NCBI GenBank assembly: GCA_023230425.1
Contig: JALNXI010000038.1
Coordinates: 1-11,574, forward strand
DNA: 11,574 nt
Source of the DNA: Methanoculleus sp.
GTDB lineage: Archaea; Halobacteriota; Methanomicrobia; Methanomicrobiales; Methanoculleaceae
Direction of reading: 5' to 3'
Both the position numbers and the translations under genes were made by a program. This document shows, in pieces, positions 1 to 6,492 of this stretch. Below the pieces are notes generated by a model, which saw only the letters and a list, made by a program, of their open reading frames with translations, had not been told where the DNA came from and did not search any database. Every line of letters begins with the position of its first letter. The stretch's first letter is position 1.

Positions 1-976
<976 letters not shown>

Positions 977-986
977 CCCTCCTTCA

Positions 987-1002
987 TGCCCGGGTTCGGG
1001 CA
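987..1002 (+). terminator. Short hairpin downstream of lon, possible terminator
   Basis: A perfect 6-bp inverted repeat, TGCCCG-GGTT-CGGGCA, begins 11 nt after the lon stop codon and is followed by a pyrimidine-rich stretch (CACCCCCTCTTTC) rather than a clean T tract. Its position fits a transcript end or a 3' stabilising hairpin. Archaeal termination depends mainly on T tracts, so the assignment is weak. Confidence 0.3.
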
Positions 1003-1098
1003 CACCCCCTCTTTCACCACGACCGCCCTTCGGCCCGCCGCGCCACGCTCCGGGAGCAAACAGGCTCGAAGCGGCCTGACGTGTAGATGATTGTGACA

Positions 1099-1112
1099 GA
1101 AATCGTTTATAG
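1099..1112 (+). promoter_or_regulatory. Candidate archaeal promoter (BRE/TATA) for the surface-protein gene run
   Basis: GAAATC followed by GTTTATAG resembles an archaeal BRE plus TATA box. It lies in the 183-bp gap after lon, about 50 nt before the ATG at 1160. Transcription would start about 25 nt downstream of the TATA centre, near 1133-1137, leaving a leader of roughly 25 nt that contains a GGAGG site at 1145-1149. The rest of the gap (1003-1098) shows nothing recognisable. Confidence 0.45.
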
Positions 1113-1159
1113 GAGAAGGTCGACCTCTCCCCCATGGACGATCCGGAGGATGAAGGGGG

Positions 1160-1732
1160 ATGAAACGATCCCACATCGTAGGCATCGCTCTCCTGGTATG
1201 CCTGATCGCAGCGGCGATCGCGCTGGGCGCAAATGCCCCGGGTTCCGACGACGAACCGATCCTGGTCATCGGCGACTCTATGAACGTGCTCGTCGCGGGC
1301 GCCACGTCGGTCTCCGATCTCGCGGCCGCCGGGATCCAGGCGCCGGAAGAACTGCAGATCCCGAAGGGCATCAAGCGGTACGACGTTGTGACGTTCGACC
1401 ACGCTGCCCTCTCGCGAGAGATCCGGGATGGACTCCCGCTTTCTATCCACGGTACGGCGTATCGGGCCGAACAGCACGGGATGAGTTTCGAGCAGATCGA
1501 TGACAATATCAATACCTACGAAGGGACGATCGTCGGCGTTGACGAAAGCGATATCCTCCTGACGACCGGGAAAAATGTCCTCGTTGGGAGCATAGCCCTC
1601 GGTAACGAGACGTTCTGGATCGTCCCGATCGAGTCCCGTGCGCGTGCCGAGCAGTCGGAGTCCCCGTTGCACGTCATATACAGTTCAAAGGATGTGCTCT
1701 ACCCTGAGGGGCCCCCCGTTCCGATAGATTAG
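1160..1732 (+). CDS. Hypothetical exported or membrane-anchored protein, 190 aa
   Basis: I do not recognise the family. Residues 1-24 have a short basic start (MKRSH) and a hydrophobic helix (IVGIALLVCLIAAAIALG) typical of a signal peptide or N-terminal anchor, so the remaining ~165 residues are probably outside the cell. The mature part is mixed alpha/beta with GDSM at 38-41 and a run of short beta-like segments between 119 and 157 (YEGTIVGVDESDILLTTGKN). A single N-glycosylation sequon (NET, 149-151) is visible. The start at 1160 is supported by GGAGG at 1145-1149 and by the signal sequence starting immediately. It is the first gene after the candidate promoter and precedes the three-paralogue cluster, but it lacks their motifs. 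Confidence 0.8.
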   Translation: MKRSHIVGIALLVCLIAAAIALGANAPGSDDEPILVIGDSMNVLVAGATSVSDLAAAGIQAPEELQIPKGIKRYDVVTFDHAALSREIRDGLPLSIHGTAYRAEQHGMSFEQIDDNINTYEGTIVGVDESDILLTTGKNVLVGSIALGNETFWIVPIESRARAEQSESPLHVIYSSKDVLYPEGPPVPID

Positions 1733-1738
1733 GGCCCC
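1708..1738 (+). repeat. 7-bp GC inverted repeat spanning a stop codon
   Basis: GGGGCCC (1708-1714) and GGGCCCC (1732-1738) can pair with a 17-nt loop. The structure covers the last codons and TAG stop of the upstream gene. It could attenuate transcription or stabilise an mRNA end before the gene at 1766. No T tract follows, and chance occurrence in GC-rich DNA is possible. Confidence 0.25.
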
Positions 1739-1756
1739 CATGGAATATTTCGGTGT

Positions 1757-1763
1757 GGTGATC
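1757..1763 (+). promoter_or_regulatory. Ribosome binding site GGTGATC for the gene at 1766
   Basis: GGTGATC matches the 3' part of the Shine-Dalgarno complement AGGAGGTGATC and sits 2 nt before ATG 1766, fixing the start of the first paralogue. The same arrangement recurs at 3257-3263. Confidence 0.7.
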
Positions 1764-1765
1764 GT

Positions 1766-2170
1766 ATGGAGTCTGGAAACAACAAGCGCATGATTGCCGT
1801 CGGCGCTCTTGCGTTCATCGGCGTCGTCATCCTCGTCGCGGCGGTCGTGCTCGTATATACCGCCCTCGTTGCCCTGATCACGGGAATCGATGGTCTTCCG
1901 CAGGAGTTGACTGTGGAAGTAGTCGGGGAAGAAGATCTGCAGAATGCACCCGTCATCCACCTGACCGACCGGGATCTCAAGCAGCACCCGGTGCTTGCCT
2001 CCGCGATCCGGGAGGCCAACAGCAACCCCAACATGCCGAAATACGCGTCGGTCCCGATGACGGGGGTCGAATGCCTCGTGCTCACCGAGTCCTGTGGTGT
2101 GTATACAAAGGGCGCGCCATACCTCGAGTACGACGGAGTGTACTACGCCACCCGCGTTCTACTCCACTAA
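1766..2170 (+). CDS. Single-pass membrane protein, paralogue A of a tandem trio, 134 aa
   Basis: No known family is recognised. A short hydrophilic N-terminus (MESGNNKR) precedes a long hydrophobic segment at about residues 9-40, then a ~95-residue soluble domain predicted outside the membrane. That domain carries two motifs shared with the next two genes: VIHLTDRDLKQHPVLASAIR (63-82) and YLEYDGVYY (119-127). The middle between the motifs differs among the three and here contains C103 and C110. The start at 1766 is set by GGTGATC two bases upstream. It lies 33 nt after the previous gene and 27 nt before the next, probably in one transcript. The EYDGxYY ending suggests a small beta-rich domain; function unknown. 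Confidence 0.82.
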   Translation: MESGNNKRMIAVGALAFIGVVILVAAVVLVYTALVALITGIDGLPQELTVEVVGEEDLQNAPVIHLTDRDLKQHPVLASAIREANSNPNMPKYASVPMTGVECLVLTESCGVYTKGAPYLEYDGVYYATRVLLH

Positions 2171-2197
2171 GATCGGGTCAAAACAGGTGCAACAGGA

Positions 2198-2644
2198 ATG
2201 GAAGAAGATAGGAAACCGGAACCCGGCAACCAATTCAAAACGGTGGGGCTTATTCTCGCCTGCGTTCTTGCCGGCATCGTCGCCGTCGCGCTCGGCTTCA
2301 TGCTCGCCGATGCCCTCATCCTCTACGCCTACGAGAGTTCGGGCGGGCAGCCGATGCTCTACGTCATGGAGAGGGTGGAGCCGGGAGAGAACGTGGTCGT
2401 TCGCCTGACCGAGAAGGACTTTGTCGACCACCCGGCGCTCGATGCGGTCATCCGTGGCGAGGAGCGTAACCCGTCGGCGTGGGAGTGGGGCTCCAGCGAC
2501 CGGCGCGTCATTGGGGGTGCTCAGGTCTCGTATGCGGAGAGCCGGGCGCTCCAGGATGCCTATGGCCCCGACCGGGAGACATGGGTGTACCCGCACCTGG
2601 AGTACGAAGGGGCGTACTACATGGTTGTGACGACGTGGCCGTGA
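2198..2644 (+). CDS. Single-pass membrane protein, paralogue B of a tandem trio, 148 aa
   Basis: Same layout as its neighbours: hydrophilic N-terminus (MEEDRKPEPGNQFK), one hydrophobic segment at about residues 15-43, then a soluble domain. The shared motifs are VVRLTEKDFVDHPALDAVIR (67-86) and HLEYEGAYY (133-141). Between them is a variable insert rich in W, R and D. AGGTG at 2185-2189 lies 8 nt before ATG 2198 and supports the start. The motif match to paralogues A and C is well beyond chance, but no named family or catalytic residues are apparent. It is followed by a 61-nt gap without recognisable signals apart from the next gene's ribosome site. Confidence 0.83.
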   Translation: MEEDRKPEPGNQFKTVGLILACVLAGIVAVALGFMLADALILYAYESSGGQPMLYVMERVEPGENVVVRLTEKDFVDHPALDAVIRGEERNPSAWEWGSSDRRVIGGAQVSYAESRALQDAYGPDRETWVYPHLEYEGAYYMVVTTWP

Positions 2645-2705
2645 AATGGGGGAGAGCAGATGGATGGAACTGTAACGGTAGTTTACGGTGAATTGAGGAG
2701 AAGCC

Positions 2706-3137
2706 GTGACCTTGTTGCGTCATGAAAAGAGCACCCTACTGAAGCGATACCTCATCATGTTCGTGGTCGCCGGGCTCCTCCTGCTCGGCTGCTACGCTGT
2801 TGTCGCCTCCTACATCGCCGCGACTATCCCGCCCGACGAACTCCTGCTCTACGAGGTCACGGAGGAGACGGCCCGGGAGGGTATCGTCATCCGCCTCGAC
2901 GAAGAGACGTTCAGAGAACTGCCGGTTCTGGATGCGCTCCTCCGGCGTGAGGGGCATAACGCTGAGGGAGGGCCGTATATGCCCGGGGATATTCGACTGG
3001 TAGGGAGCGAGGAGTACCCGGAGAAGATCCACCAGGAAACGATCGACACCTACATCTTCGATAGCGAGACCGGCAAGCGGAAGTACTTCGAGTACGAGGG
3101 CCGGTACTACCGGGTCGGGACGGTTTACCGGGATTGA
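2706..3137 (+). CDS. Single-pass membrane protein, paralogue C of a tandem trio, 143 aa, GTG start
   Basis: The third member of the trio has a basic N-terminus (MTLLRHEKSTLLKR), a hydrophobic segment at about residues 15-40, and a soluble domain with the family motifs VIRLDEETFRELPVLDALLR (61-80) and YFEYEGRYY (127-135). The GTG start at 2706 is chosen because GAGGAG (2695-2700) lies 5 nt upstream. The nearby ATG at 2723 is out of frame, and TTG codons at 2712 and 2715 are poorer alternatives. The T-to-D and H-to-L changes inside the first motif make this the most divergent copy. The following 128-nt gap (3138-3265) holds a short GCCGG/CCGGC inverted repeat (3226-3242) and a possible 24-codon frame, nothing firmer. 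Confidence 0.8.
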   Translation: MTLLRHEKSTLLKRYLIMFVVAGLLLLGCYAVVASYIAATIPPDELLLYEVTEETAREGIVIRLDEETFRELPVLDALLRREGHNAEGGPYMPGDIRLVGSEEYPEKIHQETIDTYIFDSETGKRKYFEYEGRYYRVGTVYRD

Positions 3138-3256
3138 ACGGCCGGAGGGAGGAGTGAACCCTATCGCCGGAGAGGATGAGAATGAACGTGCCATACGCAC
3201 CTGAAGATTCCTCCCGTCCCGAATCGCCGGGGTCTTACCGGCATAACTGAAATAAT

Positions 3257-3263
3257 GGTGATC
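3257..3263 (+). promoter_or_regulatory. Ribosome binding site GGTGATC for the gene at 3266
   Basis: GGTGATC, a perfect match to the 3' part of the anti-Shine-Dalgarno complement, lies 2 nt before ATG 3266 and fixes that start. The arrangement is identical to the site at 1757-1763. Confidence 0.7.
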
Positions 3264-3265
3264 CT

Positions 3266-4192
3266 ATGAATCCAAAGATCGGTGCATTCGTCTGCCTCGC
3301 CGTGGCGGTCGCGGTCGGCTGCATACTGGTTATCGGTCCGGCGAACATCCTCCCCGCCGGGGCGGGTGCAGGTAAATACTCTCTCACTGCCGAGTTCCCG
3401 GAGGTGCCGGACTCCTGCACGCTCTACCGGGTGGTTCCCGCCGCCGTCACCGGGGAGCAGGTCCGGGAGATTGCGGAGCGGTTCGGGCTCTCGGGAGAGC
3501 CGAGCGGGAGAACCGGGGAGTTTCGCCTCGTCGACACCACAAAGAACCCGGAGGAGTGGCTCTCGGTGTATACGCACTCCGGCGCCGTGGCCTACCGCAT
3601 CCCCGACCGGGAGCTGCCGGCCGAGGTGACCCGGCAGTCGGACCTCCCAACGGAGGCGGAGGCGGAGGAGATCGCGCTTGCGTTCCTGGCAAAGACCGTG
3701 ATGCAGTCGCCGGACGCCCGGGTCGTGGAGATCGCCGTGAACCAGAAGCACGAGGTCTGGGCGGCGAGTTCCGGCTCGCCGGAGACGTCGTATGATGTGA
3801 CGCTCGCCGTCAGGTTCGGCCGGTCGCTTGACGGGCTGCCGGTCTACGGCGACGAGTTCGCGGTGATCCTGGGTGACGGGGGTGAGGTCGTCGGGCTCGT
3901 GAAGACCTGGCGGGAGGTGGAGCCGGATGGCAGTGTCGCCATTAAATCCCCGGAACAGGCGTACGCGGACCTCCTCGTATCAAAGTCCATCCGCCCTTCG
4001 GATGGTATGGCGTACGACCGCGTCATGGTCGAGAACGTCTCGCTTGGCTACTGGATGGAGCCTGCGGGTGTCGTGCAGGATACGGTCCTGCCGGTCTACG
4101 CGTTCTCCGGGACTGCGGTCCGGGGCGGCGCTGAGGAGCCGTATGTCGGGTACGTCTCCGCCGCAGAGGAAGAGTTTGAGGGTGAAACATGA
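3266..4192 (+). CDS. Exported protein of unknown function, possible PepSY/YycI-like fold, 308 aa
   Basis: Residues 1-28 form an N-terminal hydrophobic segment (GAFVCLAVAVAVGCILVIG) that would be a signal peptide or membrane anchor; the rest is hydrophilic and probably extracellular. The central part (about 128-215) has an acidic helix LPTEAEAEEIALAFLAK and a strand pair GLPVYGDEFAVILGDGGEVV, an arrangement seen in PepSY/FTP-type propeptide domains and in YycI/YycH-like proteins. The C-terminal part has a SPEQAYADLL helix and LGYWME...VLPVYAFSGTA, also reminiscent of those families. This is pattern resemblance only; no catalytic motif is present. It overlaps the next gene by ATGA (4189-4192), so translation of the two is probably coupled and their products may act together at the cell surface. 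Confidence 0.82.
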   Translation: MNPKIGAFVCLAVAVAVGCILVIGPANILPAGAGAGKYSLTAEFPEVPDSCTLYRVVPAAVTGEQVREIAERFGLSGEPSGRTGEFRLVDTTKNPEEWLSVYTHSGAVAYRIPDRELPAEVTRQSDLPTEAEAEEIALAFLAKTVMQSPDARVVEIAVNQKHEVWAASSGSPETSYDVTLAVRFGRSLDGLPVYGDEFAVILGDGGEVVGLVKTWREVEPDGSVAIKSPEQAYADLLVSKSIRPSDGMAYDRVMVENVSLGYWMEPAGVVQDTVLPVYAFSGTAVRGGAEEPYVGYVSAAEEEFEGET

Positions 4193-5061
4193 GAGGAAAA
4201 ACCCGAACGCGGACACTCCCCCTCCTTCTCGCGGTGCTGCTCGTGTTCGTCCCGGCGGCATGCGCGGGTATCGATCTCGATCGACACATAATCCCGGAAC
4301 TGAAGGTGAACGAGTCGCTCGAGACGATTGCCGTCTCCGGAGGACTGACCCTCCAGCCGGAATGGGACGGGAGCGGGACCACCGGGATACCGTTCGGTTC
4401 GATCATCGTCCATACGGCTGATGGGAAAACGCTGGTCTTCGACAAGGACGGCAACCAACTGCTCTCCATCAGCGACGAACTCTCTGCAAAAGTCCCCACC
4501 CCCGGCGGTGTTGAAAAACCCTGCACCTGGTTGCACCAGCTCCCGAACGATTCCCGGGTGTATCACCGCGACAACGGGAATTTCGTCCTCGATACTGCCG
4601 GGAACCTCATCCTGACCGTCATCAACGAGCATCCGCCGTCCGATGAGGATCCGATCACCATCACCTCCCCGGCCGAGGGCGAGGTGGTCTGGATCGATGT
4701 CGTGCCGCCCCACGTTCCTGTTTCCGGGGAGATCGATGCTCCCGATGGCGTGCGAAATGTGAAGATCCTGAGCGGAAAGGAGGAGATCCGGTGCGGGAAC
4801 CTGGCCGAGTTCGCCTGCTCCGTACCGGTCTCCCCGGGGGAGAACACAATCACCGTCGTGGCATGGGATAACCGCAGGCACCGGGTCGAGAAGACCGTGA
4901 ACGTGACCGTCCATATCGGGCTGCCCCCGCCGCAGTCGGTCACCGTCTCGGGCATGGTGATGGACCGCGAAGGCAGTCCGGTTCCGGGGTTCGGCCCCGC
5001 GGTCGGGGTTCTCTCGCTCCTCGGGGCATCATTAACCCTCTGGGGCAGGAAGAGGCGCTGA
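4189..5061 (+). CDS. Surface protein with Ig-like domain and PGF-CTERM anchor, 290 aa
   Basis: A classical signal peptide (basic MRGKTRTR, hydrophobic core, likely cleavage after PAACA at residue 26) leads into an extracellular region. Residues 66-145 contain repeated short beta hairpins (TADGKTLVFDKDGNQLL, then DNGNFVLDTAGNLIL). Residues 155-243 look like an Ig-like beta-sandwich (ITITSPAEGEVV ... NTITVVAWDNRRHRVEKTV) with C202 and C210 possibly paired. The C-terminus has PGFG at 266-269, a hydrophobic stretch and a basic tail (WGRKRR), the tripartite pattern of PGF-CTERM proteins, which are known archaeosortase A substrates that become lipid-anchored in the envelope. Sequons at NES, NDS and NVT suggest glycosylation. 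The start overlaps the upstream stop (ATGA). A partner or structural role in the envelope is inferred. Confidence 0.85.
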   Translation: MRGKTRTRTLPLLLAVLLVFVPAACAGIDLDRHIIPELKVNESLETIAVSGGLTLQPEWDGSGTTGIPFGSIIVHTADGKTLVFDKDGNQLLSISDELSAKVPTPGGVEKPCTWLHQLPNDSRVYHRDNGNFVLDTAGNLILTVINEHPPSDEDPITITSPAEGEVVWIDVVPPHVPVSGEIDAPDGVRNVKILSGKEEIRCGNLAEFACSVPVSPGENTITVVAWDNRRHRVEKTVNVTVHIGLPPPQSVTVSGMVMDREGSPVPGFGPAVGVLSLLGASLTLWGRKRR

Positions 5062-5183
5062 AGATGGTTCGTGAAGGCTCGATTCTCCCGGCACAGATTC
5101 TTGCGGCTGTGGTTACGGCACTGGCGGCAGGTTTCGTGATCTGGGTCCGGCATGGTACCATACCTGCAACTGACGGTGACAAG

Positions 5184-5780
5184 ATGAAACAAACTCCTCT
5201 CCTCCTGGTTACGCTGATCCTTCTGGTGTTCGGGGCCGGTTGCACCGATTTTGTGGAGGTAAACGCATCGGCGAAAACCACGCCTGCCCCGGTCCTCTAC
5301 TACGAGCAGGGAAATACCTCGATCGCTCTCAACCTCTCGGAGATCGCCGTAGACGATCCCGAAAACTTCACTGCCAACGCCACATCGGTGTTCGAGATTC
5401 TTCTGGCCGACCAGCGGGCCGGGATTCTGCTTGAGAATGGATGGAAGATCACCTCGGTCCGGATGGCCTCCGATGAGGATGACCCAAACCGGACGTACGC
5501 CGAGGTGGAGTTCCGGCACGATGGACTGTCGTTCTTCATCGGGGTCGACGAAACGGCCCGCCGGACGCTCGACGGGCGTTGCGGGGCTGAATGGTGGCTG
5601 TCGACACCCGTATCGGGCCCTCTGCCTGAGGGCTATCATCAGGCGACGGATAAGCTCACGAACACCTACCATGTGTTCGACGAACGGAACAAGCGTGTGG
5701 CCATAATCTACAACGACACGACGATCTTCTACCTCTACCCGTCGTACTCGATCATCAACATGGAGGGAATACTTGACTGA
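5184..5780 (+). CDS. Putative glycosylated lipoprotein, 198 aa
   Basis: The start at 5184 is chosen because the protein then begins with a lipoprotein-type signal: MKQTPLLLVTLILLVFGAGC, with the candidate lipid-modified cysteine at residue 20, and GGTGA at 5175-5179 just upstream. The frame is also open from ATG 5064, which would add 40 residues with another hydrophobic helix (see findings). The mature part has seven N-X-S/T sequons (NAS, NTS, NLS, NFT, NAT, NRT, NDT), dense for its size and consistent with an exported glycoprotein. A run from about 95 to 125 (GWKITSVRMASDEDD, then AEVEFRH) and an FFIGVDE segment suggest an alpha/beta domain. I do not recognise the family. It is the last gene of the surface-protein run and converges with the minus-strand regulator. 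Confidence 0.78.
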   Translation: MKQTPLLLVTLILLVFGAGCTDFVEVNASAKTTPAPVLYYEQGNTSIALNLSEIAVDDPENFTANATSVFEILLADQRAGILLENGWKITSVRMASDEDDPNRTYAEVEFRHDGLSFFIGVDETARRTLDGRCGAEWWLSTPVSGPLPEGYHQATDKLTNTYHVFDERNKRVAIIYNDTTIFYLYPSYSIINMEGILD

Positions 5781-5879
5781 TCTCACCCCGGGCTCGTTTT
5801 CCGGTGGTCTTAGAGCAGCAGGTATTCATGGGCCATCAGGAGAGCCGACTCTTCAATCCTGGTAGCGGGGCGGCCCCCA

Positions 5880-5893
5880 GACCGCGCCCGGTC
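5880..5893. terminator. Small hairpin between convergent genes
   Basis: The 124-bp gap 5781-5904 lies between the lipoprotein gene and the convergent regulator gene. GACCG-CGCC-CGGTC forms a 5-bp stem with a 4-nt loop in a very GC-rich stretch. It could help end one or both transcripts, but there is no adjacent T tract; the only T run on the plus strand is CGTTTTCC near 5795. No gene is supported in this gap. Confidence 0.2.
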
Positions 5894-5904
5894 CCGGCCC
5901 TCCC

Positions 5905-6390
5905 CTAAACTCTCTTTGCTATCGTCTCGATCGCCTCGATCAGCGTCTGCTGGTGCGGCTTGATGATCGCCACCGGGCAGTCGACGATCTTCTCCACGAT
6001 CGGCGCAAGGATGGGGGCGCAGATGATCCCGAGCGCCCCCTCCTTGTCTGCCCGCACCGCGGCGATGATGCACTCCTCAAGGGAGTCCGCCGAGTAGCCC
6101 CGGATCCGGTACTTCCGGTCGCCGATCGGGAGATCGCGGTTGTCCAGATCGTCGAGCAGGAACCGCGCCGCGATCACCGCGATGAAACTCTTCTCCCGGG
6201 GTTCGAGGACGCTGACGATCCGCCGGACGGTGGAGAGACGCGGGTCCGCCTTGCCCGACGTGAGTTTGTAGAGGGTGGCGGGCGGGATCCCCGCCCGGTC
6301 CGCGAGGTCCCGGACGCTCATATCCTGCCGGGCGAGTTCCTCCTGGAGCGCCCCGGCAAACTCGGTCTCGAAGATCCTTCTCGAAAGCAT
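5905..6390 (-). CDS. XRE-family helix-turn-helix regulator with C-terminal sensor-like domain, 161 aa
   Basis: Residues 12-62 form a Cro/C1-type DNA-binding domain with the helix-turn-helix at about 25-46 (SVRDLADRAGIPPATLYKLT) and the usual flanking helices. The C-terminal ~90 residues (RKYRIRGYS ... EECIIAAVRADKEGALGI) end in a segment IICAPILAPIVEKIVDCPV followed by IKPHQQTLIEAIE. This looks like a small alpha/beta ligand-sensing domain; C108, C124 and C138 could be redox or metal-sensitive. It is transcribed away from the CoM operon, and its start codon is 102 bp from the ABC ATPase start, so it is the natural candidate for local control of that operon. No Shine-Dalgarno site precedes the ATG, suggesting a leaderless mRNA. 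Regulator class is confident; the target and ligand are inferred. Confidence 0.88.
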   Translation of the reverse strand: MLSRRIFETEFAGALQEELARQDMSVRDLADRAGIPPATLYKLTSGKADPRLSTVRRIVSVLEPREKSFIAVIAARFLLDDLDNRDLPIGDRKYRIRGYSADSLEECIIAAVRADKEGALGIICAPILAPIVEKIVDCPVAIIKPHQQTLIEAIETIAKRV

Positions 6391-6395
6391 TACTC

Positions 6396-6405
6396 TACTA
6401 TAGTA
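6396..6405. promoter_or_regulatory. 10-bp perfect palindrome TACTATAGTA, candidate autoregulatory operator
   Basis: The palindrome lies 5 bp upstream of the regulator start codon and about 3 bp downstream of its TATA-like element, where the transcript would begin. A dimeric XRE repressor bound here would block its own transcription. Placement is observed; function is inferred. Confidence 0.4.
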
Positions 6406-6407
6406 TC

Positions 6408-6425
6408 ATATTAAAGATAAGATTT
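6408..6425 (-). promoter_or_regulatory. Candidate promoter of the regulator gene
   Basis: On the minus strand the sequence reads AAATCTTATC-TTTAATAT, with the A/T-rich TATA-like part 18-25 nt upstream of the ATG at 6390. This distance places the transcription start at or very near the start codon, consistent with the lack of a ribosome binding site (leaderless mRNA). Confidence 0.45.
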
Positions 6426-6469
6426 TCCTATTATGGTTAGATATTCCCTGGCATAAGGCAAATCTTATC
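6416..6469. repeat. Divergent 10-bp inverted repeat AAATCTTATC in the intergenic region
   Basis: GATAAGATTT at 6416-6425 and its exact reverse complement AAATCTTATC at 6460-6469 are separated by 34 bp. Each copy reads AAATCTTATC towards its own gene and ends 25 nt (regulator) or 23 nt (ABC ATPase) before the start codon. It is either a shared core-promoter element or a pair of operator half-sites overlapping both TATA regions. The 102-bp region is noticeably A/T-rich compared with its surroundings. Confidence 0.55.
6460..6469 (+). promoter_or_regulatory. Candidate core promoter of the CoM operon
   Basis: AAATCTTATC lies 24-33 nt before ATG 6493, where a BRE/TATA would sit if transcription starts at the start codon. 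No Shine-Dalgarno sequence lies between it and the ATG, which also points to a leaderless transcript. The TATA match is imperfect. Confidence 0.4.
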
Positions 6470-6492
6470 ATGACCTGCGACGACTTCCCTTT

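Noticed and set aside
1160..1732. Signal peptidase-like GDSM motif in the first surface protein.
   Set aside because: The catalytic Ser/Lys arrangement and following conserved boxes of signal peptidase I are absent, so the four residues alone do not support a peptidase.
3176..3250. A 24-codon frame (MRMNVPYAPEDSSR...) in the gap before the gene at 3266, ending 15 nt before its start.
   Set aside because: Only a weak purine-rich site lies upstream and the ribosome site GGTGATC for the next gene follows independently. No composition or homology evidence supports it as a gene, though a leader peptide cannot be excluded.
4563..5786. Minus-strand open frame of 407 codons opposite the PGF-CTERM and lipoprotein genes.
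   Set aside because: The opposite strand encodes clear signal peptides, a PGF-CTERM tail and ordered sequons. The antisense product is arginine-rich and low in structure, as expected from a shadow frame.
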